From: Cellulosilyticum ruminicola JCM 14822
GTDB lineage: Bacteria > Bacillota > Clostridia > Lachnospirales > Cellulosilyticaceae
Assembly (NCBI RefSeq): GCF_001311925.1
Contig: NZ_BBCG01000037.1
Coordinates: 1-35,135 of the forward strand
Direction of reading: 5' to 3'
DNA: 35,135 bases
Shown: positions 7,419 through 16,759 of the stretch, one piece after another
Numbering within the stretch: the first letter of the stretch is position 1
Layout of the letters: each line of letters begins with the position of its first letter
Made by a program: the position numbers and the translations under genes
The notes under the pieces: model-generated
What the model saw: the letters and a program-made list of their open reading frames with translations, nothing else
Database searches by the model: none
What the model was told of the DNA's origin: nothing

Positions 7419-10400
7419 ATGAGTCAAAAGATATTATTTAATGAAGATTGGCTTTTTACAAAACAGCCTTTAGATACAACATTACAAGAGGTAAGTGCAT
7501 TAGAGTGTGTGTTTAAACCAGTGATGATTCCTCATGATTGGCTGATTTATGATGTACATAATTTATATGAAAATAGTACAGGCTGGTATAAAAAACGTTG
7601 TATTACAAAAAAGAGAAGGCGCTAAATACTTCATTCGTTTTGATGGGGTATATATGGATAGCACGGTTTATGTGAATGATATCAAAATCGGTGAATGGAA
7701 ATATGGTTATTCAGCTTTTGAAATGGATTTGACCGAGGTACTTCAAAATGGGGAAAATGAAATTAAGGTTAGTGTACGTCATGAAAGCCCAAATAGTAGA
7801 TGGTACAGTGGAGCAGGGATATTTAGAGATGTATGGTTTAAAGAAGTAGAAAGTACATATCTTGTGTCAGATGGCATTTACATTACAGCTACGCCAACAG
7901 ATGAAGCGTTAAATGATGAAACAATATGGCAAGTAGAAGTAGATGCAGAAGTGATTTGCAAAGAAGCAGCTACATTAAGTTATGAAATCATCCATAAAGA
8001 CTTAGGTGAAAGATTTGTATTAAGTCAAGAGGGCATAAGCATTGCACCAGCAGAAGAGATACAAAATGTGACGGCTACTTTTTATGTAAGAGGGCCTAGG
8101 TTATGGGACTTAGAAAATCCAAACTGCTATCGTTTACACGCATACCTTAAAAAAGATGATGAAATGCTTCAAGAAGAAGTAGTTCAATTTGGCTTTAGAG
8201 TAATGGAATATAAGAGAGAAAGTGGCTTCCACCTTAATCATAAGCATGTGAAATTAAATGGGGTATGTGAACATCATGATTTAGGCTGTTTAGGTGCGGC
8301 TTATAATGAGGCAGCTATGCGTAGGAAGTTTGATAATTTAAGAGCTATGGGCGTTAATGCTGTACGTACTTCTCATAATATGCCAGCAGAAAATATGATG
8401 TATTTAGCAGATGAATTAGGTTTCTTAATATTAGCAGAAGGCTTTGATATGTGGGAACGTTCTAAGACCACTTATGATTATGCAAGATTTTTTGATGACT
8501 GGTATAAAAAAGATGTAGCCAGCTGGATACGCCGTGATAGAAACCATCCAAGCATCATTATGTGGAGCATAGGAAATGAGATTTATGATACCCATGAAGG
8601 GGTTAGGGGACAAGAGGTAACAAGAATGTTACTTACAGAAGTTACCAAACATGATCCTAAAAAGCATGCGCCTGTAACAATTGGTTCCAACTATATGGCA
8701 TGGGAAAACGCCCAAAAATGTGCAGATATCGTAAAGATGGCAGGATATAACTATGGTGAGAAATATTATGATGCCCATCATGAGAAATATAAAGATTGGA
8801 TTACTTATGGTAGTGAGACAGCTTCTGTATTACAAAGTCGTGGTATTTATCATTTTCCACTGGCTCAATCCATTTTAGTAGATGAAGATCAGCAGTGTTC
8901 AGCATTAGGAAACTGCGCTGCTATTTGGGGTGCTAAAAACCATGAATTCTGTATTACACATGAGCGAGACACCCATTATTCTTGCGGACAATTTTTATGG
9001 AGTGGGCATGATTATATTGGCGAACCAACACCTTATCAAACCAAGAGCTGTTATTTTGGTCAAATAGATACAGCAGGTTTCCCTAAAGATTCCTTCTATA
9101 TTTATCAAGCAGAATGGACAGATTACAAAAAGTCGCCTATGGTACACCTCTTACCTTATTGGGACTTTAATGAAGGGGAATTAATAGATATTCGTATCTG
9201 CTCAAATGCGCCAAAAATAGAGTTGTTTTTAAATGGCATAAGCCAAGGTACATATGAAATTGACCATGCCCATGGTAAAGAGTTATTAGGCAACTGGCAA
9301 ATTCCTTATACAAAAGGGGAAATAGAAGCAGTAGCTTATGATGAAAACGGCAACATCATTGCAAGAGATTGCCATAAGTCATTTACAGAGCCTGCCCAAA
9401 TCATTATGAAACCTGGTAAAACAGAGATTCTTGCAGATGGAAAAGATTTGGTTTTCATTGAAATTACTATGTTAGATAAAGACAATAACCCAGTAGAAAA
9501 TGCCAACAACCGCGTAGCAATAGAAGTCAGCGAAGGCGGTATGCTCATGGGTCTAGATAATGGAGATAGCACAGATTACGATTCTTACAAAGGTAGCAGC
9601 AAACGCTTATTTTCAGGCAAACTTCTAGCCGTAGTTGCAGTGAATAAAAGCTATCAAGGTCAAAAAGTAACGATTAAGGCAAGTTCAATTGGCTTACCAG
9701 ATACAACTGTCGACTTACAAGTTTTGGGGACAGGTCTACAAAACTCGAAATGCGATGAAGGTATGGGGACAGGTCTACAAAACTCAAAAAGCAACACAAG
9801 TAAGTGGGGAGAGGTGCCTATTAGGAAGATTGAGATTATAAGCCTTAGTGGTACGGTACTTAATGAGGAGTTAAGAGAGGTAGAGCTTACAGCGAAAATT
9901 TGGCCTGAGAATGCGACTTATGATGAACTTACATGGCAGGTAGTGGATGATGCGGTGATTCCATCTCATTTAGCAGTTATTGAGCCGATGCCATTAGAAG
10001 AAGGCGAAAAGGGTAGCAATCAAAAAGTGGCTAAAGTAAAACTTAAAGCATTAGGTGATGGGAATGTTCGTGTAAGATGTTTAGCGAAGAATGGAAAGGA
10101 AGTTGGTTGTCTCATTTCACAATTAACTTTCACCATTACAGGTATTGGGACGACTTACCGCAATCCATATGAGTTTATTAGTGGGGGCACACATGATTTT
10201 ACAGAAGGTAACGTAGCAAGTGGCAAAGAAAAAGGATTTGCTACAGCTTTGGAAGAACAAACAATTATAGGATTTAATAATATTGATTTTGGCAGTTATG
10301 GTAGTGATGAAATCACCATGCCTATTTTTGTCTTTGATGACAGGGCTTATGATATTGAAATTTGGGAAGGTATGCCTTATGAAATAGGAAGTACAAAGGT

Positions 10401-10911
10401 CGCACAAGTTGTTTATCAGAAGCCATGTATTTGGGATGTGTATCAAGAAGACACTTACAAATTAAATAAACGTCTCAAAGGCATTAGCAGCATTTATTTC
10501 GTATTTAATGATAGAGCGCATGTAAAAGGCTTTAGTTTTAAAGCTTATAATCGTGCATTAGAACAGTTAAATGCCAATGAATGTGACTGCATTTATGGGG
10601 ATCAATTTAAGGTAACAGAAGATGCTGTAAATGAAATCGGAAATAATGTAACCATTGCCTTTGATAAGATGGACTTTGGTGAAGAAGGGGTAAGTAAACT
10701 TACCATTTGTGGACACTCACCTATTGATAAAAACTCTATTCACTTACGTTCAGATAATGGAGAAGAAAAACAATTACTTGAATTTTTATATAGTGAAGGA
10801 GATGTTGTGAGAACCTATGAAATTAAGAAATTAGTAGGTGTTCAAGATGTTGCGTTTGTATTTCTTCCAGGCAGTAACTTTAACTTTAAGTGGTTCAAAT
10901 TTGAGGCATAA
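7419..10911 (+). pseudogene. GH2 beta-galactosidase-like enzyme with a one-base frameshift near its 5' end
   Basis: The ATG at 7419 follows AGGAGGAGAG. Codons run to GWYKKRCITKK, then the frame breaks in a run of six A at 7607-7612. Removing one A restores EGAKYFIRFDGVYMDSTVYVN, the expected continuation, so the full product would be about 1163 residues. Order: N-terminal sugar-binding domain, Ig-like domain, TIM-barrel catalytic domain, DUF4982-like region, Ig-like linkers, then two C-terminal segments with CBM6-like endings (VKGFSFK, FKWFKFE). The acid/base Glu lies in MWSIGNE (codon at 8578) and the nucleophile Glu in YGSETAS (codon at 8815). There is no signal peptide, so it would be cytoplasmic and hydrolyse imported galactosides, consistent with the transporter upstream. 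It may be a true pseudogene, be rescued by slippage on the A-run, or reflect a sequencing error. Confidence 0.8.
9725..9785 (+). repeat. In-frame direct repeat inside the GH2 gene
   Basis: A 22-base unit beginning TGGGGACAGGTC occurs identically at 9725-9746 and 9764-9785, 39 bases apart, so the frame is kept. It encodes GTGLQNSK twice, in the linker between the Ig-like domains. The GGGGACAGGT core is reminiscent of short REP-like sequences found in clostridia; that link is from memory and unverified. Confidence 0.65.
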
Positions 10912-10946
10912 ATAGTTTAAATGATAACTATAAGTAGGCCAATATT

Positions 10947-11833
10947 TTAAATACGCATTTGTTTTTTGCAAAGTTGAATAAAGGCATATAAGGCTGAAGA
11001 AACCCATTTATTTTTGTGATAAAGGACTTGTGAGATAATCTCAAAGTCTGGGCCACACCAATTAAGGGGGAGCAGTGCACCATTTTTTAGTTCTTCTTGT
11101 ACCGCAACTTTAGGGAGGAGACATATGCCAAGGCCGCTCATTGTAAAGAGTTTAATGGCATGAATACTGCCGGATTCTAATGTAATATGCGGTGTAACGC
11201 CTGCATCTTTTAAAATCCGTTCAAAGGATGCACGATAGCTACAGCCGATTTCAGTTAATATAAGGGATTCTCCTTCTAAATCTTGAGGGAGAATCATTTC
11301 TTTTTGTAATAAAGGATGGCCTGGATAAGCTAGGAGCAACATAGGTTCATCGGATTCAATTTCAGAGATAAATTTACTACTTTCTATTTTGGCGCCTAAT
11401 GAAAAGGCCACATCTATAAGATTATCATTTAAAAAGTGTCTAAAGTCAGTGCAGCTTCCAAACTTTAAGGAAATTTCAACTTCCGGATAAAGCTGGCGAT
11501 ATTCCTTGATGATTTCAGGTAAGCGGATTACGCACAGGGATTCGGCAACACCTATGGTAAGTAAGCCCTTTGGGGTGGTTTCTTCACCAATATTATTTTT
11601 AATATCCGTTGAAAGTCTCAGCATTTGTCTGGCATAAGGAATGAGTTTCTTGCTTCATGAGTGAGAAATATATTTTTGCCCATACGTTCAAAGAGTTTAA
11701 CGCCTAGTTCATCTTCAAGTAATTTGATTTGTGTAGTAACAGAAGATTGGGCATAGCTAAGTTCTTCTGCGGCTTTAGTGAAACTTTGGAGTTTGCTGAT
11801 TGTCAAAAAGGTAGTTAGTTGTTTTAAGTCCAT
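10947..11833 (-). pseudogene. LysR-family transcriptional regulator, frameshifted
   Basis: Read on the minus strand from the ATG at 11833, preceded by AGGAGG. The winged helix-turn-helix (MDLKQLTTFLTISKLQSFTKAAEELSYAQSSVTTQIKLLE, given here only as its hallmark AAEELSYAQSSVT) occupies about residues 1-60. After FERMGKNIFLTHEA, near 11650, the frame shifts by one base. The effector-binding domain then continues in another frame from PYARQMLRLS to 10947 with typical features (LTIGVAES, LPLNWCGPDFE). With the missing base restored the protein would be about 295 residues, the standard LysR length. The HTH fragment alone would lack dimer and effector parts. It is divergent from the decayed asd gene, the classic layout of a LysR regulator and its target. 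It is probably inactive unless the indel is a sequencing artefact. Confidence 0.8.
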
Positions 11834-11956
11834 TTCAAAACCTCCTATCAAAAAAATTGAATGAAACTATCTATATTATCAATTTTACTAATATTTAGTT
11901 TTAGTATATGATAAATAAAAAGAAGATTCAGTTAATTTTCAAAGGGGGATAAACAT

Positions 11957-12819
11957 ATGAAATGAAAATATCAAGTAGGTATTATTGGTGCAACGGGATG
12001 GTAGGACAACGTTTTCTATTACTTTTAGAAAATCATCCTTGGGTTGAAGTAAAAGTTGTAGCAGCTAGTAAAAGATCAGCAGGACAAAGTTATGAGGAAG
12101 CCGTAGAAGGAAGGTGGAAAATGACAAGCCCTATTCCAGAAAGATATAAAAAGATGATGATAGAAGATGGAGAAGATGTGGCAGTTATAAGTAAACAAGT
12201 AGATTTCGTATTTTGTGCTATTTCTTTAGATAAGGAGATAAGGCGAAGACAAAAGCCTTAGAAGAAGCATATGCCAAAGCAGAAGTACCAGTCATCTCAA
12301 ATAACTCAGCTAATCGTTATGAAAAAGATGTACCAATGTTCATCCCTGAAATCCAAGATAATGTCATTCCTTTTATTCCAGGTGAAGAACAAAAAAAGCG
12401 AACAAGAATCTCTCAAGATTTGGGGACAGGTCTTTAATAGTCAAATTGTAAATGCGGCAGCGCCCATTATTACAACACAGTGTATTAGGGTGCCAGTAGC
12501 GGATGGACATTTAGCTGCTGTGTATGTCAGCTTTAAGAAAAAGCCTTCAAAAGAAGAGGTTTTAGAAGCGATTGTAAAATATGAGGTAGACCCATTCGCA
12601 AAGAATTTACCAAGTGAACCAAAGCAATTTTTACGTTATATGGAAGAGGAAAATAGACCACAGACCAAGTTAGATCGAGACTTTGAAAATGGTATGGGTA
12701 TTACAGTTGGTAGATTAAGAGAAGATACATTATTTGATTATAAGTTTGTTTGTTTATCTCATAACACATTAAGAGGAGCAGCAGGTTATTTTAATAGTTT
12801 TAATAGTTTTAATAAATAA
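11957..12819 (+). pseudogene. asd: Aspartate-semialdehyde dehydrogenase, decayed
   Basis: Several frames together spell an archaeal/fungal-type Asd (reduces aspartyl phosphate in the lysine/threonine/methionine pathway). Pieces: QVGIIGATG (NADP-binding), MVGQRF, KALEEAYAKAEVPVISNNSA, DNVIPFIPGEE, RVPVADGHLAAVYV and LSHNTLRGAAG. Lesions: a TGA as third codon after the ATG at 11957, a one-base loss near 11996, a frameshift near 12240, another at a run of seven A (12391-12397), and an in-frame deletion at about 12356 joining FIPEIQ to DNVIPFI. The deletion removes roughly 80-90 residues, including the PNCS segment with the catalytic cysteine. The 3' end carries a 9-base unit repeated three times (FNSFNSFNK). 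This is clearly non-functional; an intact copy is expected elsewhere in the genome. Confidence 0.85.
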
Positions 12820-12862
12820 AGCTCTTATTTTTGGATATAATGTCTAAAAATAAGAGCTTTAT
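12818..12862 (+). terminator. Intrinsic terminator (perfect 15-bp stem), possibly bidirectional
   Basis: AAAGCTCTTATTTTT at 12818-12832 pairs perfectly with AAAAATAAGAGCTTT at 12846-12860; three more pairs extend it to a loop of seven bases. T-rich sequence follows on both strands. It insulates the biosynthetic locus from the asd remnant. Confidence 0.75.
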
Positions 12863-12922
12863 TTGTTGAAAAAATTTTAAATAAATTATAAATAATCAAT
12901 ATATTAAGAAAATAATAAATGA

Positions 12923-12928
12923 TATAAT
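12923..12928 (+). promoter_or_regulatory. Putative -10 box of the biosynthetic locus
   Basis: A perfect TATAAT 41 bases before the first start codon, just after a terminator. No convincing -35 box stands at 16-18 bases, so an activator or alternative sigma factor may be needed, or the match is chance in very A+T-rich DNA. No other promoter as good was seen within the following 20 kb. Confidence 0.4.
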
Positions 12929-12968
12929 AAAGTGTGAAAATAGATTATTTAAAAGGGAGATAAAATCT

Positions 12969-14612
12969 ATGGAAAATACTAAATATGTATTAGTTATGTC
13001 GGAAAATCATAATTTACTGATGTCACATTTAAATACTATTAAATATTTAAATGACTTAAGAAAAAAATTAAGCATAAAAATGGTTGCTTGTATAATGAGT
13101 AACACTGAGAAAAATATTGAATATGCAAATTATTTTGACGAAATTAAGGAATGCAATACATGCTTTAGTAGTAATAATGAAGATTATATTGAACTAGTTA
13201 AAAATGCAGAAGTGGTATTTGCTGTAGAAAGTCCAAATGCTATTAATAAAGTAAAGGGAATTGGGCATGAACAAATATTGTATGTAGAAAATGGACAATA
13301 CTTCAGTTATCAAAAAGGTGAAGAGCATGTAGAGAAATATGATGATGAATTGGCACAAAAAATAGCATATGATATTGCAATAGCAGTGTTAGGAGAAAAA
13401 AGAAAGTTAGCAGATAATGCTTTTATAGGTACATATTATATTGGCAAAGAAGAGTTAGAAAATGTAACACAAATAATAGAGTCTAGATCATTATTTAGAT
13501 ATGATGGACCAAATGTACAACATTTTACAGATAAATTAGAAGAAGAAATTCAAGATAAATTTAATGTAAAGTATGCATTAGCATGTACTAATGGTGCAGC
13601 AGCTCTGAAATTAGCATGTATAGCAAATGGGATAGGTGATGGAGATGAAGTAATAATGAGTCCATTCACATTTGTAGCTACAGCAGCAAGTGTTTTAGCC
13701 TGTGGTGGAATTCCCGTATTTGCTGAGTTTGATAAATCAATGAATATAGACGCAGAAAGTATAGAAGCATTGATTACTGAAAAAACAAGAGCAATAATAT
13801 GTGTTCATCTTCAAGGCCAAGCTTGTGATATGGAAAAGATAATGAATATAGCAAAAAAACATTCTCTCGTTGTAATTGAAGATGCAGCACAAGCATTAGG
13901 CGCAAAATATGGAGATAAGTATTGCGGATGCATAGGGGACTGTGGTGCATTTAGCTTACAAGCTGGAAAAACCATTACTTGTGGAGAAGGGGGAGTATTT
14001 GTAACTAATGATTATGATATATATATAAAAGCTAAAATGTATCATGATAATGGTGGATTTAGAGTAGGTTGTCAGTATCCAACATGGATGAACCAAAAGA
14101 CTTGTTTTGGTGAAAACTTTAAATTAACAGAGTTACAAAGTGCAGTAGCATTAGCACAATTTAAAAAACTTGATGATATTGTTAAACGCCAAAAATATGT
14201 ATCTAGTATGGTTGAAGAATATATATGCTCAAGCAATTTTTACAAATTAAGAAAAAAACCAGTTAAATGTGATAATGTTCCTTTCAGTGTATGTGTTATT
14301 TTTGAGTCAAAAGAATTAAATGAACTCTTCATGAACTTCATGCAAAAGAGGGGAATTCCATTTAGAAGATATTGTAGTAATTTAATATATGATTTTGATA
14401 CTTTCTCTAATAAACAAGGATGGCATGAATCTAATTATCCATATAACTTAACAGAGAGAACATATGAGAAATCTGAATGTGCAGAAAACATAATTGCATG
14501 TGCAGCTTGGATGAATTTATCAGCATTTTTAAATGATGAAGATATTCAATATGTTATAAGAATGATGGAAGTGTTTAAACAAATATGGGAAATAAAAAAT
14601 AAATTTATGTAA
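12969..14612 (+). CDS. DegT/DnrJ/EryC1/StrS aminotransferase with an additional N-terminal domain
   Basis: 547 residues against about 370-400 for ordinary family members. Residues 1 to about 150 form an extra alpha/beta domain with alternating hydrophobic strands (YVLVMSENH, KMVACIMS, AEVVFAVES, QILYVENG) that resembles a Rossmann or GT-B N-terminal half; I cannot name it. From about residue 155 the sequence is a PLP-dependent sugar aminotransferase: TNGAAALKLA (phosphate binding), PFTFVATAASV, VHLQGQACDM, VIEDAAQALGA, and FSLQAGKTITCGEGG with Lys334 as the PLP-binding lysine. Such enzymes transaminate keto-sugars or keto-cyclitols using Glu or Gln. AAAAGGGAG at 12951 supports the ATG. It is first in the locus. 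Confidence 0.88.
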   Translation: MENTKYVLVMSENHNLLMSHLNTIKYLNDLRKKLSIKMVACIMSNTEKNIEYANYFDEIKECNTCFSSNNEDYIELVKNAEVVFAVESPNAINKVKGIGHEQILYVENGQYFSYQKGEEHVEKYDDELAQKIAYDIAIAVLGEKRKLADNAFIGTYYIGKEELENVTQIIESRSLFRYDGPNVQHFTDKLEEEIQDKFNVKYALACTNGAAALKLACIANGIGDGDEVIMSPFTFVATAASVLACGGIPVFAEFDKSMNIDAESIEALITEKTRAIICVHLQGQACDMEKIMNIAKKHSLVVIEDAAQALGAKYGDKYCGCIGDCGAFSLQAGKTITCGEGGVFVTNDYDIYIKAKMYHDNGGFRVGCQYPTWMNQKTCFGENFKLTELQSAVALAQFKKLDDIVKRQKYVSSMVEEYICSSNFYKLRKKPVKCDNVPFSVCVIFESKELNELFMNFMQKRGIPFRRYCSNLIYDFDTFSNKQGWHESNYPYNLTERTYEKSECAENIIACAAWMNLSAFLNDEDIQYVIRMMEVFKQIWEIKNKFM

Positions 14613-14640
14613 AGATAAAAAACGAAAGGAATGATATAAA

Positions 14641-15117
14641 ATGTGTAAAATCTTTTTAGCTTGCCCAATATCGAAATATTTAAATGGAGAAGATTTTACT
14701 AATTATAGATTTAAACAATTTATAATTAGTATCTATGAATTATGTAAGAAGTATAGTGATGATGTTTTCTTTGCATTAGACAGAGAAAAATTTGGAAAAG
14801 AAAGAATGCAAGATGATGTCTGTACACCATTAGATTTTGTAGGAATGAAAGACACTGACCTCGTAATAGCTATTCCAGAAGATTCTATGGGAGTTGCTGT
14901 TGAACTTGGCTGGGCTAGTGCATTAGGTAAAGAAATAATATTAATTCTTGATCAAGAATATAAATATTCACCATTAGTAAAAGCATTAGGAACAGTAACA
15001 CCATGTGAGATTATCGAATTACCAGAAGAAGATAAATATAATTTAGCACAAAATGAAATTTTAACTATTTTAGGTCAAAAAATTGCTGATAGAGTAGCGG
15101 ATGTAAAGCAAGCATAG
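14641..15117 (+). CDS. Nucleoside 2-deoxyribosyltransferase-superfamily protein (possible nucleotide N-glycosidase)
   Basis: 158 residues, the normal length of the superfamily. It begins with KIFLACPIS, the first strand and substrate loop. It has TDLVIAIPED and then GVAVELGWASALGKEIILI, in which Glu88 is the catalytic nucleophile position of the family, followed by a YSPLVKALG segment. Family members either transfer deoxyribose between bases or, in nucleoside-antibiotic clusters (BlsM, MilB), hydrolyse CMP to free cytosine. The VELGWASALGKE block and the tail that follows look closer, from memory, to the hydrolase type, but I could not align them. A good ribosome binding site (GAAAGGAATG) lies upstream. 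In this cluster it may supply or remove a base rather than serve salvage. Confidence 0.78.
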   Translation: MCKIFLACPISKYLNGEDFTNYRFKQFIISIYELCKKYSDDVFFALDREKFGKERMQDDVCTPLDFVGMKDTDLVIAIPEDSMGVAVELGWASALGKEIILILDQEYKYSPLVKALGTVTPCEIIELPEEDKYNLAQNEILTILGQKIADRVADVKQA

Positions 15118-15135
15118 GAAGTAAGGAGAGATAAG

Positions 15136-16185
15136 ATGATTGAATTAAGCGTTGGAACAAAATTTGAAAGTCAATTAGTTGAAGAGTTAATAAGACAAAA
15201 TGAACGCAGTGAAAGAGTCAAAGTTAAAGAGATATATGGAAGTATTGGGTTAAAAAAAGGTAATGGAATAATGTCTACAGCAAGACAAAGTTATAGACTT
15301 ACAAATGATTTAAGAGATATAGAGAATGTAGCTAAACTTTGTGATGATAATGATATAAAAATAGCATATACAATGAATTCAATTGTTGTACCATCACTTC
15401 ATACAGTTGCAGATAGTTTAAAGGAATTAAAGGATTATTTAAAAACATTAGAGAATATAGGTATTTATAGTGTTACTGTAGCAAATCCATTAGTAATGGA
15501 AGTTATTGCAGCACATACAAACTTAAAAATAAATGTATCAACAATATGTCATGTAGATAATATTCATCAAATGAGAACATACAAAGAGATGGGTGTAAGA
15601 AAAATAGTATTATCATATATGCACAATAGAAATATAAAATTATTAGAACAAGCTGTAAAAGAAGACATGCCAATCGAATTAATGACTAATGAAACTTGCT
15701 TAAAAAATTGTCCATATCGTATGTCATGTTATTCTATCGAATCATTAACAGAAAACGAAGAACCATATCAACCAGAAGGTGAAATTGTAGATATTAAAGG
15801 ATATCCATATAGTAGATGTTTTAAAGAAACACAGAAAAACTGGCCACATGGATTCTTAAAAACTGCATGGATACGTCCAGAGGACTTGAAAAAATATGAA
15901 GAATTAGGAATCAGACATTTCAAAATTACTGGTAGAACACAAAGACCAGAAAAAATATTATCTGATGTAGCTGCATATATAGATGAAAAATACGATGGGA
16001 ATTTATTAGATATTATGCCACTTATTGCTGGAAGTGATAGAAAAGAAGGCGGAGAATTTACTGATTTAGCAATTGATAATAGAAAATTAGATGGTTTCTT
16101 GGATTATTTCTTTAAGAAAAAGCCATATTGTGATGTTGACTGTGGCACAAATTGTAAATACTGTGAAAATTATTTGAGAGGATAG
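15136..16185 (+). CDS. U32 (collagenase-like/UbiU-UbiV-like) family protein with two cysteine clusters
   Basis: 349 residues with the U32 TIM-barrel pattern: a strand-rich start, NVSTICHVDN, and GVRKIVLSY followed by MPIELMTNETC. Cysteines at 188, 192, 198 and 228 sit where U32 proteins bind a 4Fe-4S cluster. A second group, Cys332, 336, 340 and 343, closes the protein. Characterised U32 proteins are oxygen-independent hydroxylases (UbiU/UbiV, RlhA, TrhP) rather than proven proteases. HFKITGRTQRPE near 260-272 is also typical of the family. AAGGAGAG precedes the ATG. Its presence inside a biosynthetic operon suggests modification of the product or of an intermediate; the reaction is unknown. 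Confidence 0.75.
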   Translation: MIELSVGTKFESQLVEELIRQNERSERVKVKEIYGSIGLKKGNGIMSTARQSYRLTNDLRDIENVAKLCDDNDIKIAYTMNSIVVPSLHTVADSLKELKDYLKTLENIGIYSVTVANPLVMEVIAAHTNLKINVSTICHVDNIHQMRTYKEMGVRKIVLSYMHNRNIKLLEQAVKEDMPIELMTNETCLKNCPYRMSCYSIESLTENEEPYQPEGEIVDIKGYPYSRCFKETQKNWPHGFLKTAWIRPEDLKKYEELGIRHFKITGRTQRPEKILSDVAAYIDEKYDGNLLDIMPLIAGSDRKEGGEFTDLAIDNRKLDGFLDYFFKKKPYCDVDCGTNCKYCENYLRG

Positions 16186-16192
16186 ATAAAAG

Positions 16193-16711
16193 ATGATTAT
16201 TATTCTTAATGGCACTTGTGGAGTTGGAAAGACAACTGCAGCATGGTTACTTTTAGATAGTTTATATGGCAGTGTAATGATGGATGCTGATCATATCTGT
16301 GCTACAAATCCTTTTGTATTAAAGGATAGTCAGAGAGAAAAATATTTGAATGATACTATGATGGAATTAATAAAATTTCATCGTAAAAATGGATATAAGA
16401 ACTTTATTATTTCAAATGTTTATGAGAATTCATCTGAATTAGAAACATTATTACAAAATCCTGAATTACAAGATGAAAAAGTTTTTGTATACCGTTTAAC
16501 AGGGGAAGCAGAAGTAATACGTCAAAGAATCATTAAGAGAAATACATACGATGTAGAATGGGAATTAAAGAGATTTATTGAGCTACAAGCAACTTTAGAT
16601 GCATATAACGAAACACAGGAAATTGGAAAAATAATTGATACAACTAATATGTCTATAGGTGAAATAGTGTACACAATAAAAAGAGATATTTTAAATAGTG
16701 AAGTAAGATAG
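16193..16711 (+). CDS. Small P-loop kinase-like NTPase
   Basis: 172 residues. Walker A GTCGVGKTT lies at residues 7-15, directly after the first strand MIIIL. An MMDADHI segment at about 39 resembles the substrate-aspartate strand of shikimate, gluconate, adenylylsulfate or chloramphenicol kinases. A later RIIKRN is a possible lid arginine pair. It probably phosphorylates a small molecule in the cytoplasm. The start codon is seven bases after the U32 stop with AGAGGA before it, so it is coupled to that gene. The substrate cannot be named. It is one of two kinases in the locus. Confidence 0.75.
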   Translation: MIIILNGTCGVGKTTAAWLLLDSLYGSVMMDADHICATNPFVLKDSQREKYLNDTMMELIKFHRKNGYKNFIISNVYENSSELETLLQNPELQDEKVFVYRLTGEAEVIRQRIIKRNTYDVEWELKRFIELQATLDAYNETQEIGKIIDTTNMSIGEIVYTIKRDILNSEVR

Positions 16712-16759
16712 GTAGATGAATTTTATTATACTAAGATAATTATTTAAAAGGAGTTACTT

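Noticed and set aside
7606-7613. A AAA AAG slippery heptamer in the GH2 gene as a programmed -1 frameshift
   Set aside because: The heptamer is in the right register, but a -1 slip gives the wrong frame (EKALNTS). The downstream protein needs a +1 shift or loss of one A, so the classical signal does not explain the gene.
11852-11956. Specific LysR operator sites between lysR and asd
   Set aside because: Several loose T-N11-A matches occur in this A+T-rich gap, too many to choose one, and both flanking genes are broken.
12421-12434. A further GGGGACAGGTCT copy in the asd remnant
   Set aside because: It falls within sequence that reads as ordinary Asd protein (KIWGQVFNSQIVNA) in the restored frame, so a chance match is simpler than a third repeat unit.
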